Positions 33,700-47,511 of a stretch of DNA of 64,000 bases are shown here, piece by piece. Numbering within the stretch: the stretch's first letter is position 1; each line of letters opens with the position of its first letter. The position numbers and the translations under genes were made by a program. The DNA lies in NCBI GenBank assembly GCA_034520365.1, contig JAXHNP010000006.1:1288501-1352500 (forward strand), written 5' to 3'. This DNA comes from Desulfobacterales bacterium (GTDB taxonomy: Bacteria > Desulfobacterota > Desulfobacteria > Desulfobacterales > Desulfosalsimonadaceae). The notes under the pieces were generated by a model. That model saw only the letters and a program-made list of their open reading frames with translations, was not told the DNA's origin and ran no database searches.

Positions 33700-34251
33700 C
33701 ACGGCTAATTTGTTCTGTATCCAAATCGAAATCGCTATCGGGATCGGGATCGAAATCGAAAAAATATGACCCTTGGACACGAAAAACTGGACGTCTATCG
33801 CCTTTCAATAGGCTGCGTTGCATGGGTTTACGAGAAGGCCGACAGCCTGAACGGAGTCCATCGGCCCGCCCGGGATCAATGGCTTCGGGCCAGCCAGTCG
33901 ATACCGCTCAATATCGCCGAAGGTAATGGCAAGACCGCGGAAGTTGACCGAAGGCGTTATTTCGAAATCGCTCGTGGCTCCGCGCTTGAGTGCGCGGCGA
34001 TTCAAGATGTGCTGGTTGTCGGCAAGGCGCTGGACAAGATGGAAAGCCGGAACCGCAAGGATGAACTCGACCGTATGGCCGCGATGCTCAGCCGTCTCGG
34101 CGGAAGAGGATACCAAGTTCGAGAGGATCAGGAAGTCTACAGCATCGATTTCGATCCCGATAGCGATTTCGATCCCGAGGAAAACGAATCCCAACCTTTG
34201 CGTTAACAGGACCGGGGGTATGGATTTTGCGGTTAGAACAAATTAGCCGTG
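33700..34251 (+). mobile_element. 552-bp CACGG-family element carrying a four-helix-bundle gene
   Basis: The ends CACGGCTAATTTGTTCT and AGAACAAATTAGCCGTG are 17-bp inverted repeats identical over their whole length. They are flanked by the perfect 10-bp duplication AGGATAACAG (33690-33699, 34252-34261). The only gene inside is the S23-type protein. Upstream of the gene, and at its 3' end, are complementary ATCGAAATCGCTATCGGGAT-type tracts that could pair in the RNA. It is the gene-bearing relative of the four ~150-bp elements. Confidence 0.93.
33766..34206 (+). CDS. Four-helix-bundle protein (S23/23S-rRNA intervening-sequence protein family)
   Basis: A 146-residue protein. The family motifs are LGHEKLDVYRLSIGCVAWVY, WLRASQSIPLNIAEGNG and RRYFEIARGSALECAAIQDV; the C-terminal tail SIDFDPDSDFDPEENES is low-complexity and encoded by the ATCGATTTCGATCCC repeat tract. 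This family is best known from ORFs in intervening sequences of 23S rRNA genes; its function is unknown. Here it is the sole gene of an element with terminal inverted repeats and a target duplication. No reverse transcriptase or template/variable repeats are present, so it is not a retroelement Avd protein. Confidence 0.9.
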   Translation: MTLGHEKLDVYRLSIGCVAWVYEKADSLNGVHRPARDQWLRASQSIPLNIAEGNGKTAEVDRRRYFEIARGSALECAAIQDVLVVGKALDKMESRNRKDELDRMAAMLSRLGGRGYQVREDQEVYSIDFDPDSDFDPEENESQPLR

Positions 34252-34431
34252 AGGATAACAGCTGTGCATTTAAACGGAGGGGCGGTGCGCCGGGGAAAAG
34301 AGGCTTGCGATAAAGGGCCTGCGATAAAGGGGTTGACCAGGCGGCATGTTGGCCCCATAATTGGATTCCCTTTTTACAGGGATCAAGCGAAATACTTTTA
34401 CTGACCAATTAAACTGTATCAGGAGTAATAA

Positions 34432-36270
34432 ATGGAGCTGTCTGAACAGCAGAAAGCGGCTGTTGAACATATCGGGCCGGCCCTTGTGGTGGCCGGGGCG
34501 GGTTCCGGCAAAACCCGGGCGCTTACGGCCAAGATCGCGCATTTGATTCATCAGGGGTATAAGCCCGAACGGATCCTTGCCATTACCTTCACGAACAAGG
34601 CCGCAGACGAGATGAAACGCCGCCTTACCCAGTTGACCGGCCTTGGATTGGGCCGGTTTCCGTGGGTGCGGACCTTTCATTCCGCGTGTCTCCGGATTTT
34701 AAAAGCCCATTGCCATCTGCTGGGATTTGCGCCGCCGATCCAGATTCTCGGGGAATATCAGCAGCAGAAGCTGATCCAGGACATTCTGCGGGAATTCAAT
34801 ATTGAAAAGAAGCATATGTATCCTATTCGATCGCATATATCGCAGGCCAAAAACTCAGGGGACCCGGGCGGCTACCTGGATAAGCACCAGCGGCTCGCCC
34901 AGTTCCGCGTGGATGAGATTTACAGGCGCTATGAAGCGGAACTGAAAGCAAGAAATGCCGTGGATTTTGATAATCTTCTGCTTTTGACCCGCAATCTGCT
35001 GCGCGATTATCCCGAAGTCCGAAGCCAGTATCAGCAGCTTTTCGCCTATATCCTGGTGGATGAATACCAGGATACAAATGACTTGCAGGAGGAGTTGACG
35101 CGGCTTTTACTGGGCGGCGGCAATCTCTTCTGCGTGGGCGATGACTGGCAGGCGATTTACGGATTTCGGGGGAGCAATGTGAACAATTTTCTGGCATTTC
35201 CCAAAAACTATGCAGCATCCAAGATTTTTCGGCTGGAGCGAAATTACCGGTCAGCCGCCGAGATTGTCGAGATCGCCAATCAGCTGATCGCCAATAACCC
35301 CCGTAAAATGGATAAAGCCTGTTATTCGGAAAAAACCGGGGGGATTGTGGAGATGTATGATTTTTTCGGGGATGATGAGGAGGCCCGCTGGGTGGCGGAC
35401 AAAATGCATATGCTCCATGCCGACGGGATCGAATGGAGTGAGATGGCGGTCCTCTATCGCACCAAATTCTGTTCTCTGCCGTTTGAGCAGACATTCCGAT
35501 CCGCCGGCATTCCGTATCAGATGCTGGGCGGCAAAGGGTTTTTTGAGCGAAAGGAGATCCTGGATCTTAACTGTTATTTAACCGCAGCAGTGTTTGAAAA
35601 AGATGATGCCGCGTTTGAGCGAATTATCAATATCCCCAAGCGGGGTATCGGCGGTACGATGATCAGCCGGATTGCCGGGTTCCGGACGTCAGATATGAGC
35701 CTAAAGGCGGCCGCCTGGCAGGCTTTTGCTGAAAGCGCGCTTTCCGCAAAAGCCGGCACCCAGCTAAAGCATCTGCTGGCGCTTTTGGACGAGATCGCCA
35801 AGCAGCCGCCGGATGCGGCCATTAATACCATATTGCATAAAACCGGCTACCTGGAATATCTGAAACAGTATGCCAAGACCAATGATGATTATACGGCGCG
35901 GGTGGAAAATATCGAGCAGCTCATATATGCCGCCTCCCAGCATGACGCGCTGATCGATTATCTCGAAGAGGCGGCGCTTGTCAAGGAGGATAAGGCAGAA
36001 GATGAGGCGGTTGACCATCGGGTGAGTCTGGCAACGATGCATGCCAGCAAAGGATTGGAGTTCCGGGCGGTGTTCGTGGTCGGGTGCGAGGAAAACCTGC
36101 TGCCGCATTGGAAATCCAAGGAGACACCGGCTGAAATCGAAGAGGAGCGGCGCCTGATGTATGTGGCCATGACCCGGGCCGAGGAACTTCTGTTTATTAC
36201 CTCAGCGGATTTCAGAAAAGGGCAGTTTAATCAGAGAAGCCGGTTTCTGGGAGAAATAGATATTTTTTAG
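34432..36270 (+). CDS. UvrD/Rep-family superfamily 1 DNA helicase
   Basis: A 612-residue SF1A 3'-5' helicase: Q-motif MELSEQQKAAVEH, Walker A AGAGSGKT (about 21-28), motif II VDEYQDTN (about 210), GDDWQAIYGFRG, ERNYRSAAEI, TMHASKGLEFRAVFV (about 525) and RLMYVAMTRAEELL (about 575). It is smaller than UvrD/PcrA (about 720) and lacks their C-terminal extension, so the cellular role (repair or replication restart) is not settled. AGGAG lies upstream of ATG 34432. Confidence 0.93.
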   Translation: MELSEQQKAAVEHIGPALVVAGAGSGKTRALTAKIAHLIHQGYKPERILAITFTNKAADEMKRRLTQLTGLGLGRFPWVRTFHSACLRILKAHCHLLGFAPPIQILGEYQQQKLIQDILREFNIEKKHMYPIRSHISQAKNSGDPGGYLDKHQRLAQFRVDEIYRRYEAELKARNAVDFDNLLLLTRNLLRDYPEVRSQYQQLFAYILVDEYQDTNDLQEELTRLLLGGGNLFCVGDDWQAIYGFRGSNVNNFLAFPKNYAASKIFRLERNYRSAAEIVEIANQLIANNPRKMDKACYSEKTGGIVEMYDFFGDDEEARWVADKMHMLHADGIEWSEMAVLYRTKFCSLPFEQTFRSAGIPYQMLGGKGFFERKEILDLNCYLTAAVFEKDDAAFERIINIPKRGIGGTMISRIAGFRTSDMSLKAAAWQAFAESALSAKAGTQLKHLLALLDEIAKQPPDAAINTILHKTGYLEYLKQYAKTNDDYTARVENIEQLIYAASQHDALIDYLEEAALVKEDKAEDEAVDHRVSLATMHASKGLEFRAVFVVGCEENLLPHWKSKETPAEIEEERRLMYVAMTRAEELLFITSADFRKGQFNQRSRFLGEIDIF

Positions 36271-36325
36271 GGATTAAGTGGTTAAATGGTTAAGTGGTTA
36301 AGTTAAAATGATAGATTCCTTTTGT

Positions 36326-36360
36326 CATCCCCCTTGAAAAGGGGGAATGAGGGGGATTTT
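36326..36360. repeat. CCCCCT palindromic repeat
   Basis: ATCCCCCTTGAAAAGGGGGA continuing ATGAGGGGGATTTT lies between convergent genes; the hairpin plus T-run could terminate the helicase transcript. Confidence 0.75.
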
Positions 36361-36369
36361 ACAGACTCG

Positions 36370-36789
36370 TTATTTCTTGAAATTCTCCTTTAATTTTTTT
36401 TCCAGCTCCTCGTGGAGCTTTTTCTTTTTCTCCGCCTGTTCGGATTTAACCGACTCCAGGTCCACCCGCTGGGATTCGCGGGCCTGCTTGAACTTCTTTA
36501 ATTCCGCCTCAAGCCGGCTTTCCTCGGATTCCCTGGGCAGATCCTCGATTTTTAAGTGGTCCTTGACAAACAGGCGGGTTGTCCCGGCCCTATCCAGGAT
36601 TTCGATGATGTCAAACTCCTTGAATTTCCGGCACAGCCGGTTGGTCTCTTCAATTGAGGCCTCCAGCATCCCGGACACATCTTCCATCGACGGCGGGGCG
36701 GACATCCGGTATTCAAGTATCCGGATGGCGGATACGATTAAATGCGCGTATTCATATAATGATTTTTTGGCCATTGGCTTATCCGTCAA
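36370..36789 (-). CDS. Hypothetical protein with winged-helix-like N-terminus and coiled coil
   Basis: I do not recognise a named family. It has 139 residues. Residues about 9-80 resemble a small winged-helix domain (LYEYAHLIVSAIRILEYRMS, MEDVSGMLEASIEETNRLCR, FDIIEILDRAGTTRLFV); residues about 88-139 are a charged coiled coil ending LEKKLKENFKK. An in-frame ATG six codons downstream (MAKKSLYEY) is an alternative start. Confidence 0.7.
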   Translation of the reverse strand: MTDKPMAKKSLYEYAHLIVSAIRILEYRMSAPPSMEDVSGMLEASIEETNRLCRKFKEFDIIEILDRAGTTRLFVKDHLKIEDLPRESEESRLEAELKKFKQARESQRVDLESVKSEQAEKKKKLHEELEKKLKENFKK

Positions 36790-36820
36790 CTGTTTTTCGG
36801 CTATTTGAGCCCCGGGTTTT

Positions 36821-36864
36821 TAAATCCCCCTCGGTCCCCCTTTCAAAAGGGGGAAGTAAAAAGG
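36821..36864. repeat. CCCCCT palindromic repeat
   Basis: AAATCCCCCTCGGTCCCCCT continuing TTCAAAAGGGGGAAGTAAAA is the same unit as at 25137. The 36790-37127 interval holds this and MITE-like element 4 but no gene. Confidence 0.78.
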
Positions 36865-36938
36865 ATCAAGTGCTTGACAGCCGGATACTTAAATCGTATC
36901 ATCCGCTTAAATTTTGTCAAGTCAAGTCATGTGAACCC

Positions 36939-37090
36939 CACGGTGAACTTTTTCTGGCGAAAAACCCCATAACCATGGGGTTTTTCGCACGTAAGGTCGG
37001 CACGGTGGCCGACCCTACAAAATGTCGGCATTGTCGCGTAGGGCGGGCCACCGTGCCCGCCTGAAAAATAGATAGAACAAATTTACCGTG
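36939..37090. mobile_element. MITE-like element 4 (CACGG family)
   Basis: The ends CACGGTGAACTTTTTCT and AGAACAAATTTACCGTG are flanked by the perfect 10-bp duplication ATGTGAACCC (36929-36938, 37091-37100). The internal hairpin GCGAAAAACCCCAT/ATGGGGTTTTTCGC carries a compensatory change relative to element 2. It lies 37 bp upstream of eno. Confidence 0.93.
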
Positions 37091-37091
37091 A

Positions 37092-38408
<1,317 letters not shown>

Positions 38409-38431
38409 TCTTCCGGCGGGGCTCAGATAGG

Positions 38432-39310
38432 ATGCCGGATGCCATGAGACGGTCTAAATGTCGGCTGGTTAAGCGGATTGCCACCTGCATGATATTGGTC
38501 ACAGCCGGGTTAAGTTTTTTTGGGGTGCCGGCGGCCGGGTATGTGCTGGATGGCCGGCATGTGCTTGACTTAATGCTCGATCACATGGATCTGCCTACTC
38601 AGATGCGCATTGAGCAGCTGCTGACCGTGTTTGACGGGGCATTTGAATCCGGCGAGACGGCATTTCCCCAGACTGTCTGCTATAAAATTCCGGCAAATTA
38701 TTATGCTGAAATCCAAACAGGTGCGCTTCACCGGATTTATGTGGCTTCCGGAGACGAAACCCTGACAATTGTGGATGGAAAAATTATGTCCACAAATATG
38801 GAAGCCATCCAGCATTTTAAGGACATTTTCCTATACCGTTCACGGCAGGCGCTCTCTGATCATCTGGCCTATCTGGGGGTCAATGTGGCCAAATCAAGCT
38901 ACGGCCGGTGGAACGAAAGCATTGCCTATGTCATCGGTGCCCGGTATCCGGATGAATCCAGGCCGCAGATATGGGTGGATAAAAAAAGTTTGTTGCCCAT
39001 TCGATGGATCTATCAGGCAGGAAATGAGGGCGCTGATGCGGCAAAAATCGAGTTCCGCTATAAGGACTGGCAGCAGACCGGGGGCAGCTGGTATCCGGGG
39101 GCCATTGAGCTCATAAAAGACGGGGAGCTGCGCCGGCGGATGAATGTGTCCCGGGTAGAGATCAATCCGGTGTTTGAAACGGCAATTTTTAATATTGATC
39201 ATTTAAAGGCGGTCTATGCAGCGCCTGATTCCAAGGCCGGGCCTGCCGCCTCTGAAAACGATATTGATCGGCAGATAGAAAAATTTCGGGAGATTTTTGA
39301 GCCGGAATAG
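38432..39310 (+). CDS. Exported protein with LolA-like/outer-membrane-lipoprotein-sorting character
   Basis: A 292-residue protein with a signal peptide (about 5-34, ending near AAGYVLDG). The mature part has VLDLMLDHMDLPTQMRIEQL, then repeated beta strands (YYAEIQTGALHRIYVASGDE, IWVDKKSLLPIRWIY, IEFRYKDWQQTGGSWYPGAI), as in LolA/LolB-fold periplasmic carriers. No firm family assignment. It is probably co-transcribed with eno (23-bp gap). Confidence 0.68.
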   Translation: MPDAMRRSKCRLVKRIATCMILVTAGLSFFGVPAAGYVLDGRHVLDLMLDHMDLPTQMRIEQLLTVFDGAFESGETAFPQTVCYKIPANYYAEIQTGALHRIYVASGDETLTIVDGKIMSTNMEAIQHFKDIFLYRSRQALSDHLAYLGVNVAKSSYGRWNESIAYVIGARYPDESRPQIWVDKKSLLPIRWIYQAGNEGADAAKIEFRYKDWQQTGGSWYPGAIELIKDGELRRRMNVSRVEINPVFETAIFNIDHLKAVYAAPDSKAGPAASENDIDRQIEKFREIFEPE

Positions 39311-39331
39311 GGCAGATTATATTATTACTGA

Positions 39332-41008
<1,677 letters not shown>

Positions 41009-41120
41009 ATCGTTTTCCTCGTCCGCGATACTTTGGGAAAGCCGCCTAATGAAAGAAATCCGCGACGCTGTTTTAAATTGCATTTGACCATCACGTCCTT
41101 AATATCAGAGCATTTCTGAA

Positions 41121-42061
41121 ATGCATTCCCTGAACCCGATAACGCCCGGGGATACCATTGGCATTGTTGCCCCGGCCAGCCCGTTTGATAAAACCCGATT
41201 CGAATCCGGCGTCAGGTTTCTGGAAAACCAGGGCTTCCGGCTGCGCATTCCCACGGAAATTTGTGATCGCGCGGGATTCCTGGCAGGCTCTGACGCCCAG
41301 CGCGCCCGGCTGATCAATGAATTGTTTGCCGATTCCGGCGTTCAGGCCGTCTGGTGCGCCAGGGGCGGCTATGGGTCGCTTCGGATTCTGCCGCTGATCG
41401 ATTATTCCCTGATCCGGGCCCATCCCAAACCGTTTGTCGGCTCCAGTGATATCACGGCCCTTTTGGCCGCGCTCACCGAGCGCTGCGACATGCCGGTTTT
41501 TCATGGCCCGATGGTTGTATCATTTGCCGATGCGGATGAGGCATCGTGCCGGGCGGCGATTGAAATATTTAAGATGCCCGGGGTCTGGACGGTGAAGGCG
41601 GAGCCCGTGCATGTGATCCGGCCGGGACGAGGCTCGGGCCCTGTGGCGGGGGGGAATCTCACTACCCTGGCTCACCTGATCGGTACGCCCTTTGAGCCGG
41701 ACTTTTCCGGAAAGCTATTATTTATTGAGGATATTGGCGAGGCCCCGTATCGGATAGACCGGATGCTGACCCAGTTCAAAATGGCCGGCAAACTGGCTCA
41801 TGTTCAGGGGGTGATTTTGGGAAATTTCATCAATTGCGGTACGCCCGAAGAGATCCATGCCATTGCAGAGGAGATGTTTTCCGATCTGTCCGTTCCCGTA
41901 TTAGGCGGCATGCCTGCCGGCCATGGTCCGTGCAACATGATGCTGCCCATCGGCGTCGAGGCTACACTCGATGCCGGTAGCGGCACCCTGACCTACCATT
42001 CCCGGTTTTTCCATAAAACTCTGAAGGCTGCCGGAAAAGCAGCGCCTGATGCCGGTTTGGC

Positions 42062-42065
<4 letters not shown>
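41121..42065 (+). CDS. ldcA: LD-carboxypeptidase (peptidase S66)
   Basis: A 314-residue cytosolic peptidase that trims the terminal D-Ala from muropeptides during cell-wall recycling. The N-terminal GDTIGIVAPASPFD and the WCARGGYGSLRILPLID and FVGSSDITALL segments include the nucleophile Ser (about 113). The Glu and His of the triad lie in LLFIEDIGEAPYRIDRML and in the C-terminal GMPAGHGP. It overlaps the next gene by 4 nt. Confidence 0.92.
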
Positions 42066-44289
<2,224 letters not shown>

Positions 44290-44292
44290 TTC

Positions 44293-45129
44293 ATGTTTTC
44301 AAAAAAATCGATGGTCGTTGCCGGGGCGATCATTCTGATCGCCTTAAATGCGCTCGTCTTCTCCATTGATATGATTCGCAGCTCCGCTGTTTACGAAGCC
44401 GCCGCAAGGGCGGCGATTTTTTTTGTCGCCCCGGTGCAGGAGGTTTTGCATTCATCCGTGGAATTTGTGGATGACCTTTGGGAACACTACTTTTGGCTGG
44501 TGTCTGTGGGCTATGAAAACGAAAGGCTGCAAAAAGAGCTGGCGCAGGCCAAACAGGCCAACCATAAGTGCCGTGAGGTAGCGCTGGCCAATGAACGGCT
44601 CCGGGAGCTTGTCCGCTTAAAACAGCAGAGGTCATTTGAGTATCTGGCGGCAGAGGTGATTGCCAGGGATCCATCCCCCTGGTACCGGACCATCGTAATT
44701 AATAAAGGCACTGCGGACGGGGTAAGAGCCCAGAATCCGGTACTGACCGCCAAGGGCATTGTCGGGCATGTCTTGCATGCGACCGCCGATCATGCCAAAG
44801 TCTTGCTGATTGTTGATCGAAACAGCTCGGTTGACGCGATGATTCAGCGCAGCCGGGCGAGAGGTATCGCCAGAGGCGCGGATAACGGGAAATGCCTGTT
44901 TGACTATACGCTCAGGAAGAAGGAAGTCCGGATCGATGACATTGTCATATCCTCCGGATTTGATCAGTTATATCCCAAAGGGTTTCGGATCGGGCGCGTC
45001 TCCAAAGTGGTGCGCCGCAATGCCGGTCTTTTTCAGGATGTTGAAATTACCCCGTTTATTGATTTCAAAACCCTGGAAGAGGTTATGGTGCTGCTGAACC
45101 CGCCGGATTACGAAGTTGCTGAGAACTGA
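44293..45129 (+). CDS. mreC: Rod-shape protein MreC
   Basis: A 278-residue inner-membrane protein with one N-terminal helix, a periplasmic coiled coil (ENERLQKELAQAKQANHKCR) and the MreC beta-domain (VIARDPSPWYRTIVINKGTA, VLTAKGIVGHVLHATADHAK, SGFDQLYPKGFRIG). It bridges MreB/RodA/PBP2. It starts 3 bp after mreB. Confidence 0.94.
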   Translation: MFSKKSMVVAGAIILIALNALVFSIDMIRSSAVYEAAARAAIFFVAPVQEVLHSSVEFVDDLWEHYFWLVSVGYENERLQKELAQAKQANHKCREVALANERLRELVRLKQQRSFEYLAAEVIARDPSPWYRTIVINKGTADGVRAQNPVLTAKGIVGHVLHATADHAKVLLIVDRNSSVDAMIQRSRARGIARGADNGKCLFDYTLRKKEVRIDDIVISSGFDQLYPKGFRIGRVSKVVRRNAGLFQDVEITPFIDFKTLEEVMVLLNPPDYEVAEN

Positions 45130-45629
45130 TGCGCGATGTTGTTTATTTAATTTTTGGGATCATTTTGGTGGGGCTGCACACAGCGATCCTGTCTGATTTT
45201 CCGGATATTATCGCTTTCTACGACATTCTAATTCCGTTTGTGGTTTATCTGAGCCTGTTCCGGAGTCTATCCGCCGGGATTTCGATGGTTCTGATTATCG
45301 GGTTTTTGATGGATACGGTCTCCGGGGCGCCGAATGGCATTTATATGGCCGTCTTTATGACTGTTTTTCTTATTTTTCGAAATATTGCCGCCTACTTTCA
45401 GGCCCAGGAGACGTTTTTGTTCACCGCCTGCACCGCGGTGGGCGTTTTTGTTGAGAATTTGCTCTTCTGCCTGCTGCTCATGCTGGCCCATCCGGATCCG
45501 GCGGTTCTGATTAACTCGGTTCAACTGGTCATCGTGCAGTTAATCTGGGTGCTTTTAACCGCTCCCCTGATTTTTCGGGTGTTTACCGCCGTATCTGCCG
45601 GCGTGGATCATATCCGGGCCACCCGATAA
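45129..45629 (+). CDS. mreD: Rod-shape protein MreD
   Basis: A 166-residue protein made of about five membrane segments with few charged residues, and the MreD-like GFLMDTVSGAPNGIYM segment. Its ATG is adjacent to the mreC stop. Position between mreC and mrdA supports the assignment. Confidence 0.9.
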   Translation: MRDVVYLIFGIILVGLHTAILSDFPDIIAFYDILIPFVVYLSLFRSLSAGISMVLIIGFLMDTVSGAPNGIYMAVFMTVFLIFRNIAAYFQAQETFLFTACTAVGVFVENLLFCLLLMLAHPDPAVLINSVQLVIVQLIWVLLTAPLIFRVFTAVSAGVDHIRATR

Positions 45630-45653
45630 TATCTCTAGACAGGTTGTTTGTAA

Positions 45654-47504
45654 ATGACGCCGCCCAGTCAGCTTCAAAAATATTTTCAACGGGTTGATAC
45701 GGACTGGTACCGGAACCGGATCTTCGGGTTTATGTGCTTTATGGTAGCGGCCTTTCTGGTGCTGGGCATAAGGCTCCTTTATATGCAGATTATTAAAGGG
45801 GAGCATTATTATGCTCTGGCCAAGGACAACTGCATCCGGCGGCAGCATATCAATGCCTTTCGGGGCCTGATATATGATCGCAGCGGCCATCTGCTGGTGG
45901 AAAATCGCCCCTCATTTAATTTAAGTATTGTGGAAAAGGATGCGAAACCACTGGATCAGACAGTTGAAAAGCTTTGTACCTATTTGAAAAAAGACCCGGA
46001 AGATATCCGGTCCCGGATTGAAAAGGCCGATGGGGGATATGAGCCGGTGCTGATCCAGGAGGATATTGACCGCAATACCATGGCGGCCATTTCCTCGCAT
46101 CGGTTCGAATTGCCGGGGGTTAACATTGAGGCAAGGGCCCGCCGCCATTATTTGCATCCCTCATTGGCCGCCCATTTGCTGGGGTATTTGGGCGAAGTAA
46201 ACCCGGCGGAAATCCGAAAAAGTGCATTCAATAAAAGGTATACAGGCGATTATGTCGGCCGTTTTGGCGTGGAAAAGGCATTTGAGTCCTATCTTGCCGG
46301 AACCCCGGGCGGTCGGATTGTGCAGGTAAACGCGGGGGGGCAAATTGTTGATGTGCTGGATCAAGTCCGGGCCGAGCCCGGGCACAATGTTTACCTGACC
46401 ATTGATTATGAACTTCAGCAAATGGCTGAATCGCTTCTGGGGGATAAGAGCGGGGCTGTGGTGGCGATGGATCCCAATTCCGGTGAGGTTCTGGCCATGG
46501 TGAGCAGCCCGGGGTTTAACCAGAACCGTTTCGTGGAGGGGATGAGCAGCAAAGAATGGCATGCTTTGCTTGCCAACCCCAAGCAGCCCATGGTGAATAA
46601 GGTTATCCAGGGGGAATATCCGCCGGCGTCCACTTATAAAATTGTCACCGCCATGGCGGCATTGGAAGCGGGTGCTGTCAACACCGAAGAAGAGATTTAT
46701 TGTCCCGGTCATTATCAGTATGGTAACCGGTTGTATCATTGCTGGAAGGAAATCGGGCATGGCCATTTGGATCTGATTCACGCGATTTCTCAATCATGCG
46801 ACGTGTTTTTTTACCAAATGGGCAGACGCCTGGGGGTGGACACATTGGCCAAATATGCCCGCGGCTGCGGCCTGGGAAGATCTAGCGGGATACGCCTGGA
46901 TGGGGAGGCGGACGGGTTGATACCCACCTCCCAGTGGAAGCTCAGGCGCTACGGCGTGCCGTGGCAGGGGGGCGAGACCCTGTCAATTGCCATCGGTCAA
47001 GGGTATAATCTGGTAACGCCTCTGCAGATGGCGGTACTTATTTCAGCGGTGGCCAATGGGGGCATCCGGTATCAGCCGAGCATTCTAAGAAGCATTGAAA
47101 CAGTGGAGGGCAAACGGGTAAAATCGGGCCAAACGATAATAAACGGGCGCCTGCCGGCCAGTCAAAAAACCCTGCGCATAATTCGCAAAGGGCTTTGGCG
47201 GGCGGTTAATGCCAGGCATGGAACCGCCTACTGGCATGTACGGGATAAGTCGATCGAGATCAGCGGAAAAACCGGTACCGCCCAGATCATTAGCCGCAAG
47301 AAAGGTGAAAAACGCCAGGAAAATCTGGAAGACCGGTATAAACCCCATGCCTGGTTTATCGGCTATGCCCCGTCAGATGAACCGAAGATTGCGGTTTCCG
47401 TGCTGGTTGAACACGGCGAGCACGGATCCAGCGGTGCCGGGCCTATTGCCGGCAAACTGATGCGAAATTATTTAAAGTCTTCGGATAAGCATGTAAAGGA
47501 GTGA
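45654..47504 (+). CDS. mrdA: Penicillin-binding protein 2 (elongasome transpeptidase)
   Basis: A 616-residue class B PBP: N-terminal membrane helix, PBP dimerisation domain ([19 protein letters not shown]) and transpeptidase domain with SxxK in [18 protein letters not shown] (Ser about 324), SxN-type SQSCDVFF and KTG in [10 protein letters not shown] (about 541). It cross-links lateral-wall peptidoglycan together with RodA. RodA is encoded separately at 52.5 kb rather than in this operon. Confidence 0.95.
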   Translation: MTPPSQLQKYFQRVDTDWYRNRIFGFMCFMVAAFLVLGIRLLYMQIIKGEHYYALAKDNCIRRQHINAFRGLIYDRSGHLLVENRPSFNLSIVEKDAKPLDQTVEKLCTYLKKDPEDIRSRIEKADGGYEPVLIQEDIDRNTMAAISSHRFELPGVNIEARARRHYLHPSLAAHLLGYLGEVNPAEIRKSAFNKRYTGDYVGRFGVEKAFESYLAGTPGGRIVQVNAGGQIVDVLDQVRAEPGHNVYLTIDYELQQMAESLLGDKSGAVVAMDPNSGEVLAMVSSPGFNQNRFVEGMSSKEWHALLANPKQPMVNKVIQGEYPPASTYKIVTAMAALEAGAVNTEEEIYCPGHYQYGNRLYHCWKEIGHGHLDLIHAISQSCDVFFYQMGRRLGVDTLAKYARGCGLGRSSGIRLDGEADGLIPTSQWKLRRYGVPWQGGETLSIAIGQGYNLVTPLQMAVLISAVANGGIRYQPSILRSIETVEGKRVKSGQTIINGRLPASQKTLRIIRKGLWRAVNARHGTAYWHVRDKSIEISGKTGTAQIISRKKGEKRQENLEDRYKPHAWFIGYAPSDEPKIAVSVLVEHGEHGSSGAGPIAGKLMRNYLKSSDKHVKE

Positions 47505-47511
47505 CATCAAG

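Noticed and set aside
33766..34206. Four-helix-bundle gene considered as Avd of a diversity-generating retroelement
   Set aside because: No reverse transcriptase, template repeat or variable repeat lies nearby.
33700..34251. S23 element considered as an rRNA intervening sequence in a 23S gene
   Set aside because: The flanks are protein-coding and intergenic DNA with no rRNA similarity.
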